Positions 1 through 6,378 of a DNA stretch of 7,410 nt are shown piece by piece. The translations under genes and the position numbers were made by a program. How positions within the stretch are numbered: position 1 is the first letter of the stretch; every line of letters begins with the position of its first letter. Origin of the DNA: Chitinophagaceae bacterium (GTDB taxonomy: Bacteria > Bacteroidota > Bacteroidia > Chitinophagales > Chitinophagaceae); contig JAACZX010000509.1 of NCBI GenBank assembly GCA_009996555.1, forward strand, positions 1 through 7,410, written 5' to 3'. The notes beneath the pieces are model-generated. The model was not told where the DNA came from. It was given only the letters and a program-made list of their open reading frames with translations, and made no database searches.

Positions 1-1
1 A

Positions 2-67
2 TTTTTTGGCTTGCGGGCGAACATTAAAAAAAAGAGAAGCAAAAAAGTAGGGATAGACAAATCGTAG
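2..67 (+). CDS. Possible 3' tail of a gene truncated by the left window edge
   Basis: From base 2 one frame is open for 21 codons and ends at a TAG (65-67). It reads as a lysine/arginine-rich tail (LRANIKKKRSKK and on), a composition common at the C termini of DNA- or RNA-binding proteins. Nothing but the open frame and the basic composition supports it, and the A-rich base run would produce lysines in any case. Function cannot be assigned. It may equally be non-coding. Confidence 0.15.
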   Translation, partial: FFGLRANIKKKRSKKVGIDKS

Positions 68-68
68 C

Positions 69-105
69 GGGTTAACTGATTCACACTATTGCGTAGAGTC
101 AACCC
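69..105. other. Imperfect inverted repeat in the leader region
   Basis: GGGTTAACT (69-77) can pair with AGTCAACCC (97-105) with a single A-C mismatch, leaving a 19-base loop. No T-tract follows directly, so it is a poor intrinsic terminator. It could be a protein-binding palindrome or the end of an upstream transcript. The rest of 1-279 holds no gene that I can support apart from the possible edge tail. Confidence 0.25.
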
Positions 106-221
106 ATTTAAAAAGGTGTTTATATTTTGTAGCTTTTTTACTTGCATTAAGTGTTTAGAATCTTGCTAAACAAGACCCATCAATAAATTTAAAAAATGAA
201 AATGGTTTAGATTTATTTTTA

Positions 222-256
222 AGGTTGATTTTTATGATTTTTAGGTTGACTTTTAT
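222..256. promoter_or_regulatory. Two 14-bp direct repeats, candidate operator of the HTH operon
   Basis: AGGTTGAYTTTTAT occurs at 222-235 and again at 243-256 with one C/T difference. The repeats are 21 bp apart, which is two helical turns, so both would face the same side of the DNA. A looser relative (GGTTTAGATTTAT, near 204-216) precedes them. They lie 24 bases before the start of the first regulator gene, the usual place for an XRE repressor to bind its own promoter. Binding by the encoded HTH proteins is an inference. The T-rich surroundings raise the risk of chance similarity. Confidence 0.45.
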
Positions 257-279
257 TAGTTTTACGGAAATCATTTGTT

Positions 280-672
280 ATGAACACCGCATCTGTAAGT
301 CACTTGCATATAGGAAGAAAAGTTGAAAAACTTCGCAAACTTAAAGGCGTAAAACAAGAAACACTAGCTATTTCCGTTGGCCTAACACAGCCAGAAATTT
401 CGACAATTGAGAACTCAGAAACAATTGACGAAGCATTACTAATAAGAATTGCGGAAGCTTTAAATCTAACACCCGAAATTATCAAGGACTTCGATGAAAG
501 TCATGCATTTTATAGTATAGATAACAAGGTTGATAACGTAACAATACATGATACAGGACATGCAATTCATCAAGTCTTTAGTCCGATTGATAAAGTAGTC
601 GAACTGTATGAACGATTACTTGCAAGCGAACGAGAGAAGATTGATATATTGAAAAACATTCAACAAAAATGA
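280..672 (+). CDS. XRE/Cro-type helix-turn-helix regulator, first of a tandem pair
   Basis: A 130-residue protein. Residues about 12-70 form an HTH_3/XRE domain: GRKVEKLRKLKGVKQETLA, a turn, recognition helix TQPEISTIENSE, then LLIRIAEALNLTPEIIKDF. A polar linker (71-100) follows, and then an amphipathic, probably coiled-coil tail (103-127, VVELYERLLASEREKIDIL) suited to dimerisation. The known role of the family is DNA-binding transcriptional control, often autorepression. The gene heads a same-strand run of a second HTH gene, an ATPase and a nuclease, so it probably controls that unit, perhaps through the direct repeats at 222-256. The ATG at 280 is chosen because the HTH begins a few residues later; a weak GGAA lies about 10 bases upstream. 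The HTH call is secure; the target is inferred. Confidence 0.88.
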   Translation: MNTASVSHLHIGRKVEKLRKLKGVKQETLAISVGLTQPEISTIENSETIDEALLIRIAEALNLTPEIIKDFDESHAFYSIDNKVDNVTIHDTGHAIHQVFSPIDKVVELYERLLASEREKIDILKNIQQK

Positions 673-696
673 TTTTAAAATTAATTTATATATAAA

Positions 697-1095
697 ATGG
701 AAATAGTTGCCAATACTTTAATGCTGCATAAAGGGAGAAAAATAGAAAGAGTGCGTAAACTCCGAGGTTGGACACAGGCCGAACTGGGAGAAAAACTTCA
801 TATAACTAAGCAGGCTGTGTCCAAATTAGAGCAATCGGAAAATGTCAGTGATGAAAAATTGAAAGAAATTGCAGAAGCGCTTGGTGTTACGTTTGAAGGA
901 TTAAAAGAATTCAATGAAGAAAGAGTATTATACAATACCAATAACTTTTATGAGAACTGTGGTGTGACTGCAACTAATTTAAGCGCTAACATTGAAACTG
1001 TAAATAATCCTCTTAAGGAAACAATTGAGATGTTTGAACGGCAATTGGAAATTGTGCGAAGTGAATTGATTGAAGTGTTAAAAGGAAGGAAATAG
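697..1095 (+). CDS. XRE/Cro-type helix-turn-helix regulator, second of a tandem pair
   Basis: A 132-residue paralogue of the preceding gene, starting 24 bases after it. The HTH spans about 13-72 (GRKIERVRKLRGWTQAELGE, recognition helix TKQAVSKLEQSE, LKEIAEALGVTFEGLKEF). A linker and a helical tail follow (106-128, LKETIEMFERQLEIVRSELI). The scaffold matches its neighbour (GRK-E--RKL-G, IAEAL, a tail with -FERQL- versus -YERLL-), but the recognition helix differs (TKQAVSKLEQ versus TQPEISTIEN), so DNA targets may differ or the two may form heterodimers. ATG 697 is used; ATG 721 (MLHKGRK) is an alternative that keeps the whole HTH. Only AT-rich DNA separates the two genes, with no visible promoter, so co-transcription is likely. 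Confidence 0.88.
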   Translation: MEIVANTLMLHKGRKIERVRKLRGWTQAELGEKLHITKQAVSKLEQSENVSDEKLKEIAEALGVTFEGLKEFNEERVLYNTNNFYENCGVTATNLSANIETVNNPLKETIEMFERQLEIVRSELIEVLKGRK

Positions 1096-1106
1096 AAACC
1101 GTGGCA

Positions 1107-1190
1107 ATGAGCCTAATTGAATCTTCATATCATGATGTTAATTGGGATTTCAAACAAGAACTTAAGAGTGAACATACAATTGAAGAATAA
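1107..1190 (+). CDS. Possible 27-residue ORF coupled to the ATPase gene
   Basis: An ATG 11 bases after the second HTH gene opens 27 codons. The peptide is acidic and polar (begins MSLIESSYHDVNWDF, ends SEHTIEE). Its TAA (1188-1190) shares its last A with the ATG of the ATPase gene (TAATG). This is the arrangement of translationally coupled genes and fits a leader peptide or a small partner protein. A GTG at 1101, about 10 bases after a purine-rich GGAAGGA, would add two residues. I recognise no family. The short length means it could be chance; the exact stop-start overlap and filling of an otherwise empty gap are the arguments for it. Confidence 0.4.
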   Translation: MSLIESSYHDVNWDFKQELKSEHTIEE

Positions 1191-2404
1191 TGAGCCGAAT
1201 TAAAATAAAAAACTTTGGGCCGATAAAAGAAGGCTTTGGTGATGAATGGATTGAAATTAAAAAGGTGACTTTGTTTATAGGTAACCAGGGTAGTGGAAAA
1301 AGTACAGCTGCTAAGTTATTTTCAACTCTTAGCTGGATTGAAAAGGCAATGGTAAAGGGGCAACTTAAACAGGATGGATTGAGTAGTTACAACAGATTTT
1401 TGAAACATTTGAAGTACCAGCGCATTGATAATTACATAAAGAATAATACAGAAATTGAATACCAAGGGAGGGCTTACTCCTTTCGCTTCATCAATGGAAC
1501 GTTTTATGCGCAAAAGGCAATTGACAATGGGTATATACTTCCGAAGATAATGTACGTATCAGCTGAACGCAATTTCTTGAGCGTAGTTGATCGGCCAGAG
1601 AAATTGAAAAATCTTCCCAGCACTCTCTTTACATTTCTGGATGAGTACGATAGCGCAAGAAACTTGTATTCAAAAGGTATTGCTTTGCCCATTGGTAATG
1701 TTCAGTTCGAATACGATGCATTAAATAAAATTGCTCATATTTCAGGCAACGACTATAAATTAAGGTTATCGGAAGCATCAAGTGGATTTCAGTCGACTGT
1801 TCCTTTATTCCTGGTAACAAAATATTTGGCAGAGTCGTTACAGCGGGAGGATGATCCTTCTATCAAAACCCAGTCCGTTGAGGAACAACGTAAACTGGCA
1901 AAAGAAATTGAAAGAATAATGAATGATGCCGGATTAAGTGAAGAAGTAAGACAGGAATCTTTGCGACAACTTTCTGCAAAATACAAACCGGCCTGTTTTG
2001 TTAATATAGTTGAAGAACCAGAACAAAATCTGTTTCCCAGTTCGCAACAGAAACTATTGAATAGTTTAATAGAATACAACAATAAGAGTGAAAGCAATAA
2101 ATTAATAATGACTACACATAGTCCATATTTAATTAATTATTTAACACTTGCAGTAAAGGCCGATATGGTGAAATCTACTGTAGAGAAAACAGATTTTTAC
2201 AATAAGCTAAATGACATAGTTCCTCTTCACTCAACCATTAAAGCAGATGAGTTGGCGATTTACGAAATGGATGAACATGAAGGTGTCATTAAAAAATTGC
2301 CAGATTACAAGGGCTTGCCTTCTGATGAAAATTATTTGAATAAAGGGCTTGAAGAAAGCAATGAATTATTTGCTCAACTATTAGAAATTCAGCAAGCCCA
2401 ATGA
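1190..2404 (+). CDS. ABC/SMC-like AAA ATPase (AAA_15/AAA_21 type), probable defence ATPase
   Basis: A 404-residue ATPase of the overcoming-lysogenization-like/SMC-like group. It opens with the usual strand IKIKNFGPIKEG. Walker A is GNQGSGKST (31-39). YVSAERNF (122-129) is a segment typical of these ATPases. The ABC signature region is LSEASSGFQS (193-202), Walker B is FVNIVEEPEQNL (270-281) with catalytic glutamates 275-276, and the H-loop is MTTHSPY (307-313) with H310. A charged helical insert (about 214-265) separates signature from Walker B, like a short coiled-coil arm. The remainder (314-404) shows no TOPRIM motifs, so unlike OLD or GajA proteins the nuclease is not fused. The adjoining gene supplies a likely one. 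ATG 1190 overlaps the preceding stop; the 3' end overlaps the nuclease start by ATGA. The family is secure; the defence role comes from context. Confidence 0.85.
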   Translation: MSRIKIKNFGPIKEGFGDEWIEIKKVTLFIGNQGSGKSTAAKLFSTLSWIEKAMVKGQLKQDGLSSYNRFLKHLKYQRIDNYIKNNTEIEYQGRAYSFRFINGTFYAQKAIDNGYILPKIMYVSAERNFLSVVDRPEKLKNLPSTLFTFLDEYDSARNLYSKGIALPIGNVQFEYDALNKIAHISGNDYKLRLSEASSGFQSTVPLFLVTKYLAESLQREDDPSIKTQSVEEQRKLAKEIERIMNDAGLSEEVRQESLRQLSAKYKPACFVNIVEEPEQNLFPSSQQKLLNSLIEYNNKSESNKLIMTTHSPYLINYLTLAVKADMVKSTVEKTDFYNKLNDIVPLHSTIKADELAIYEMDEHEGVIKKLPDYKGLPSDENYLNKGLEESNELFAQLLEIQQAQ

Positions 2405-2904
2405 GTATAAATTTTTCTGAGGCAAAATGCCAAACTTTCTCCCGTCGTAAGCTTTTTGGACTTTGCGACGATCCTCCGCCTGCTTCGAAAGCAGCCTATA
2501 TAAAAGAAGGGGATGGAGGAAGTTGGATAGCTGTTGTTGTGAACGACGATGAGTATGACGTAACATTTACAGCAATAGATAATTGCATCGAAATTAAACG
2601 ACCAGATAAAAAAATGGCAAAACGTTGCGATGGTATGTTAACGTACAATTCCAATGTGGTTTTTGTAGAGTTAAAGCAACGAGGGGGTAAAGGAGCAGAT
2701 TGGGTAAAAGATGCCGAAGAGCAACTTAGAACAACCATTGGCTATTTTGAATTGGAAGATGAAGCTGAGAACTATGAAACTAAGGAAGCGTATATAGCTA
2801 ATAGTGAACGACCGAAATTTAAATCGAGCCAGGCGGTTCGGATGGATAAGTTCTTAGAAGAAACTGGGTATGTTTTACGGATTATGAACCGTATTATTCT
2901 TTAA
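2401..2904 (+). CDS. Small PD-(D/E)XK-like nuclease, partner of the ATPase
   Basis: A 167-residue protein. The core reads CDGML (76-80), a strand, then FVELKQRGG (88-96), which gives D77, E90 and K92 in the D-(x)n-E-x-K layout of restriction-endonuclease-like folds. A helix with EEQL (106-109) follows, then a strand KEAYIANSERPKF (128-140) and a short conserved-looking end (FLEETGYVLRIMN). A CD...FVELK core followed by a QL helix is familiar from small nucleases encoded beside AAA ATPases in defence loci. The amino part (1-60) has Cys10, Cys22 and a proline stretch (25-27) but no recognised domain. The ATG lies inside the ATPase stop (ATGA), implying coupled translation and probably a complex. 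Fold call moderate; catalysis and DNA versus RNA substrate are inferred. The end looks natural, not truncated. Confidence 0.6.
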   Translation: MSINFSEAKCQTFSRRKLFGLCDDPPPASKAAYIKEGDGGSWIAVVVNDDEYDVTFTAIDNCIEIKRPDKKMAKRCDGMLTYNSNVVFVELKQRGGKGADWVKDAEEQLRTTIGYFELEDEAENYETKEAYIANSERPKFKSSQAVRMDKFLEETGYVLRIMNRIIL

Positions 2905-2997
2905 AAACTTTTAGTAATCTTCGTAATTTAATTGATGTGTCAGGTTTAATAAGAACAGCCAGTTGCATTTTTTTAGGGTAGAAAAGAATCACTTAAT

Positions 2998-3282
2998 TTA
3001 ATTAATTGATTCATATTTTGCAACAAACAATTCAGTTAGTCTAAACTGATTAAAACGTGCCAATTCAATTGGAAGAATGTGTCTACCATCTTTTGTGTAA
3101 AGAATCGCCTTAAATCCTTCTTCTTTATTTGCTCCGACTGCAATCTTTTTTCCAACTGGATAGCATTCAATTCTATCGATATTTTCAATAGTTCCAGATG
3201 TCGTAACTATGTAAGAAGTCGGATTGCTCTCCAAAAAAGAGATAAGACGTTTTATATCTGAGAGTGAAAAGTATTTCCCCAT
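2998..3282 (-). CDS. Hypothetical 94-residue protein, unknown function
   Basis: The only minus-strand gene I support, convergent with the nuclease gene (93-base gap) and divergent from the HEPN gene. The protein begins MGKYFSLSDIKRLISFLES, a probable helix, and continues with alternating hydrophobic strands (SYIVTTSGTIENIDRIECYP, KKIAVGANKEEGFKAILYT) and a helical end (IELARFNQFRLTELFVAKY). This looks like a compact alpha/beta cytosolic protein, with no signal peptide or membrane segment. The balanced composition is unlike the plus-strand reading of the same bases (60 residues, Cys/Phe/Ser-rich), so the minus frame is the coding one. I recognise no family. It could be a regulator or antitoxin-sized protein, but nothing in the sequence shows that. 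Confidence 0.6.
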   Translation of the reverse strand: MGKYFSLSDIKRLISFLESNPTSYIVTTSGTIENIDRIECYPVGKKIAVGANKEEGFKAILYTKDGRHILPIELARFNQFRLTELFVAKYESIN

Positions 3283-3309
3283 TTATGTAAATTACGACTA
3301 TTTTCTAAA

Positions 3310-3440
3310 ATGGCAACGAATAGAGAGCCCATAATCATTACAGGTTCTTTTTTATCAAATTAATTTCCGTCGACCAAAAGCAGGCTGAAGCCAGACCTTA
3401 TGAGTTTATAACAACCTGTATCCCTTCATTGCATGCTCAT
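3310..3440 (+). pseudogene. Possible frameshifted remnant of a small gene
   Basis: An ATG at 3310 opens 17 protein-like codons (MATNREPIIITGSFLSN) and stops at 3361-3363. One extra T in the T6 run at 3348-3353 would instead lead into a second open frame (IKLISVDQKQAEARPYEF and on), which runs past 3430 before its stop. The two halves together would give about 50 residues. Either this is a decayed gene or the open frames are chance. The second frame has no start codon of its own. Function unknown; support is weak. The rest of the 3283-3603 gap shows only AT-rich DNA plus an 8-bp inverted repeat, TACAGGTT (3339-3346) and AACCTGTA (3413-3420). Confidence 0.2.
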
Positions 3441-3603
3441 GGTTTATTTTTTTTAATTTAGTGCGGCCTATCATTGTGAAATTGTTACCGTGAACCAATA
3501 AAAGCTAACCCGATTTTATATTACTTAAAAGCTTTTTTAATTTATGTTCTCTTCATAGAGTCATAAGTTGATAACAAATAATTTTCACCATCAAAATATA
3601 TTG

Positions 3604-5091
3604 ATGAGATCAAAATACAGCCACTTTCAAGAACATCTTGAATGGGAGATTTTAGAACCTGATCAGGTTATTTCTAACCTAACGTTTGAAACAGGGCTTT
3701 ATCATTTAAGCAAAAATTGCATCATTAAATTTACGAGAGATAACCAGTACAAATTGGTTGCCCAAATCTCAGGTGTAGTAGATGCCAGTGACCAATTAGA
3801 ACCAAATATTGACAAAAGAGGAGGAACGTTTTTCCCAGATGAAACCGTTACCGGTTATTCTACTGATGGTTTTTTTAAGTACAAATTTTCAGGAGTAGTT
3901 TTAGGCACAACAACAAGTAGTCTTGTTTCGGCAGATAGCTTATCTGTAAAATTTCAAGCGGACTTTATTTTTCATAGTGTTGAAAAATATTACCCAGATG
4001 CCGAAACAGAAATCGAATTTCTTCAGGAATGGTTTTTAAGCGGTAAAATTAACATCCATTTTCCACGGTCAACTAATAGAAGTGTTGACAAAGCATTTAA
4101 GAAGTTGAGAGATGGGATTAATCCTGAAGAAGATTTTAAGTTAGTGCAAAGTCAAGGTAGAAGCAGAGATCATTTGTTCGTAGAATATGACGATATTTCA
4201 TTCATCGTTGCCAAAGTGCCAAATGGCTTTGGGCCAGATTGGTCATTTAATATTTCGATTGAATATAGAAACTCATTTGGGCGGATTCCCGACGAGACTG
4301 AAAGAAAAGCAATTTCAGAATTAGTCAGTTTTGTTTTGGGAAATCAGCTTTTAAAAGTAGGTCAAACCTCATACAGCAATTCGGCATCAGTGATTTTGCA
4401 AGAGTATCAAAATCCATGGGGGGATAATGTAGTAAGCAGGTGTAAAAAACAAGCTTTTCCGCCGGTTGTGATTGACAATTACTACGATTGGGGTAGGGCA
4501 GAAATTCTTCTTAATGAACTTCTGCCAACTTTTCTAAAACAAAGAACTCAGCTGGGGTTCAATGATGCTTTGTGGAAATACTGGATTTCAAGATACTCTT
4601 CTTTGGGAATAAACCTTCCTATACTTTCCAGTGCGGTTGAAACATTAGCCCAACAGATGTTAAAAATGCATCCTGAAGTAAAGCACTATTATATTGAGTA
4701 TAATGAATTTTCTACTATAATCAAGGATGAATTAGGTTCAATAGAGAAAAAGCTGGAAGGCAATCCTAACAAGGGCATTATACTCAATAAGCTAAAAAAC
4801 TCCTCTCTTAGAGGTTCCAACGAAAAGTTGGATATGATGTTTGAAATGATCAACCTTGATGTTGGTAAAATTGAACGAAGTGCTATTAAAGCAAGAAACA
4901 AAATGGCTCATTCATCGTTGGGTAATATTGGCGAAGATGAAATTAGAGAAACCATTCGCATGACAAGAGCTTACGAAACGTTATTCAATCGCATACTTTT
5001 AAAAATTCTTGGTTATAATGGCCCATACATAGATTACTATACACTTGGGCATCCAAGCCGAAGCATTGATGAGCCTATACCAGAGTCATAG
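3604..5091 (+). CDS. Large HEPN-domain protein, ApeA-like candidate abortive-infection RNase
   Basis: A 495-residue protein from ATG 3604 (a TTG at 3568 would add 12 residues, poorly protein-like). The amino half is strand-rich (EWEILEPDQVISNLTFETG, later KYKFSGVVLGTTTSS and VSADSLSVKFQADFIF). The middle is mixed (FVEYDDISFIVAKVPNGFG, ERKAISELVSFVLGNQLL), then comes a helical part with YWISRYSSLGINLPILSS. Near the C terminus IKARNKMAHSS holds R431-x4-H436, the HEPN RNase signature (4894-4911), between helices ending in RAYETLFNRILLKIL. A beta-rich amino domain, a helical middle and a C-terminal HEPN match the plan of ApeA-type anti-phage proteins, in which HEPN cleaves RNA after a phage trigger. 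The HEPN motif is visible; ApeA membership is judged from layout only. It stands alone, with over 280 bases of non-coding DNA on each side, as expected of a single-gene system. Confidence 0.65.
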   Translation: MRSKYSHFQEHLEWEILEPDQVISNLTFETGLYHLSKNCIIKFTRDNQYKLVAQISGVVDASDQLEPNIDKRGGTFFPDETVTGYSTDGFFKYKFSGVVLGTTTSSLVSADSLSVKFQADFIFHSVEKYYPDAETEIEFLQEWFLSGKINIHFPRSTNRSVDKAFKKLRDGINPEEDFKLVQSQGRSRDHLFVEYDDISFIVAKVPNGFGPDWSFNISIEYRNSFGRIPDETERKAISELVSFVLGNQLLKVGQTSYSNSASVILQEYQNPWGDNVVSRCKKQAFPPVVIDNYYDWGRAEILLNELLPTFLKQRTQLGFNDALWKYWISRYSSLGINLPILSSAVETLAQQMLKMHPEVKHYYIEYNEFSTIIKDELGSIEKKLEGNPNKGIILNKLKNSSLRGSNEKLDMMFEMINLDVGKIERSAIKARNKMAHSSLGNIGEDEIRETIRMTRAYETLFNRILLKILGYNGPYIDYYTLGHPSRSIDEPIPES

Positions 5092-5443
5092 GCAGACCTC
5101 AGGTAACATAAGGACTGCACGAAATTGGAAGACTACGAAAAATAGTGAGAATGAAAGAGTAATGTCAAAGAAGCTAATCATACTAATGTTTCGGTTTTAA
5201 GTTTGGCCTTAAATGATCTTGGATACAGCTTAAAATAAATACGCATGAATAATCTGTAATAGTTAAGATGTAATCTGACAGTCATCAATATACTAACCTT
5301 GAATGACTTACAAAAAGAATAATCATTGATAGATTCACAACCTCCTTAATTATTTTGGGCAGTAAAGGCTATTTGCAATTTCAAAAGTTTTAGTATTTTA
5401 AGTTTCGCAAATGTTTGCTTGTGCGTTTTAATACAAACCTCCC
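5092..5443. other. 352-base intergenic region without a supported gene
   Basis: Stops are frequent in all plus frames. The longest plus ATG reading I found has 12 codons (from 5163). On the minus strand a 35-codon ORF (5178-5285) is basic and aromatic-rich but has no supporting context. Just before the next gene lies a short palindrome, GCAAA-TG-TTTGC (5407-5418). No tRNA, CRISPR or strong terminator is visible. The promoter of the downstream gene presumably lies in the right half; no clear Bacteroidota -33/-7 pair could be picked out. Confidence 0.5.
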
Positions 5444-6331
5444 ATGCAGAAACTAAAATCAAATATTTGGTGGCTTTCATTTATCGCCACTTTTGGCGCA
5501 GGATTCCTAATAATTCTGGCATATTGTTTTTTTAAAGATAGTTACACACTTAAAAGTATTACACTACCTGACTGGCTCAACTACTTTGCAGCATGCGGTA
5601 CAGTCGGAGGGTTTCTCTATTTAATAATGGACAAATTATTGTCAGACAAGGAGGCTAACCATTTAAAATGGCAATGTGAAATTCCTTTTGTTACACTTGC
5701 TTCCCCTTGTGACCCTACACTTAATTATTGTGACATTAATATTTTAGGAAATACATCAAGTGTTCAAGGTAGAGGCGATGAATATTTTTCGGTTTGTAAT
5801 TTGGGAAAGATAAATGCGTATGACATTTCAATACTATTTTCCACAGAAGAAAGCTTTTCCGAATCTAAAATATTTAACCGCCATTATATAAATCATATTG
5901 CACCTTTAAAGGTTTTTATAGGAAGCAACTCCTACTTTGATTATCGAACGGCTAACAACCAAACACTTCCGATACCTATGTTTGGACAAGTCACGTATTA
6001 TGAATTCAAGGAGTCAATTTATTCAAACTATAATGTAGACCCAGCAACCAAACAAATTTCAAACACAAAATTTGACTTGTGTGATTGCATTAGTAATTGC
6101 AACATTTCCCCTAACTCAACAACAGAAAAATATTTTTTTGTCAAAATCATTTATCACTCATCGTTTTCAAAAAAGCATAGGTATAGAATTATATCAGAAT
6201 TTAAAGTTCATGTTATTTGCTCCAAGCTCATGTCGGTTGATTTAGAAACAAATCATCATGCTAATGATAATGAAATACGCATTAAGGGAATAACTCTATT
6301 TAATTATGAATATAATTTTGTAGATAGTTGA
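5444..6331 (+). CDS. Two-transmembrane protein with a cytosolic beta-rich domain, unknown function
   Basis: A 295-residue protein. Two hydrophobic helices lie at the amino end: about 9-30 (WWLSFIATFGAGFLIILAYC) and about 44-62 (LNYFAACGTVGGFLYLIMD), joined by a short loop. A charged stretch KLLSDKEANHLKW follows, so by the positive-inside rule the large remainder is probably cytosolic. It includes FSVCNLGKINAYDISI (116-131), which resembles the N-x-G-x-x-x-A-x-[DN]-[IV] pattern of beta-sandwich domains in many uncharacterised membrane-anchored bacterial proteins. There is a cysteine cluster CDCISNC (213-219) in a loop. No catalytic motif is seen. The gene is noticeably AT-rich. The ART-like gene follows 47 bases later on the same strand, so the two may be co-transcribed. 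No family recognised. Confidence 0.7.
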   Translation: MQKLKSNIWWLSFIATFGAGFLIILAYCFFKDSYTLKSITLPDWLNYFAACGTVGGFLYLIMDKLLSDKEANHLKWQCEIPFVTLASPCDPTLNYCDINILGNTSSVQGRGDEYFSVCNLGKINAYDISILFSTEESFSESKIFNRHYINHIAPLKVFIGSNSYFDYRTANNQTLPIPMFGQVTYYEFKESIYSNYNVDPATKQISNTKFDLCDCISNCNISPNSTTEKYFFVKIIYHSSFSKKHRYRIISEFKVHVICSKLMSVDLETNHHANDNEIRIKGITLFNYEYNFVDS

Positions 6332-6350
6332 CAATAATATTTGATTATTG
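6332..6350 (+). other. AT-rich hairpin directly after the membrane-protein stop codon
   Basis: CAATAAT (6332-6338) pairs perfectly with ATTATTG (6344-6350) around a five-base loop, beginning on the base after the TGA. The stem has one G-C pair per arm and no T-tract follows, so strong termination is unlikely. It may protect the message end, attenuate read-through to the next gene, or be chance in AT-rich DNA. Confidence 0.3.
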
Positions 6351-6378
6351 GTTGTATAGTTCATGATTGTTTATATAA

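Noticed and set aside
1322..2097. Several minus-strand ORFs of 60-100 codons inside the ATPase gene
   Set aside because: They lie opposite a protein with complete ATPase motifs, overlap one another and have Ser/Cys/Leu-rich shadow-like composition.
3079..3261. Plus-strand 60-codon ORF opposite the 94-residue minus gene
   Set aside because: Its composition is Cys/Phe/Ser-rich and it lies entirely inside the more protein-like minus ORF.
3339..3420. 8-bp inverted repeat TACAGGTT / AACCTGTA, 66 bases between arms
   Set aside because: Considered as mobile-element ends, but there is no target duplication and no transposase, and an 8-bp match is expected by chance.
5178..5285. Minus-strand 35-codon basic ORF in the 5092-5443 gap
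   Set aside because: Too short, with no start-site signal or partner; AT-rich DNA readily gives such frames.
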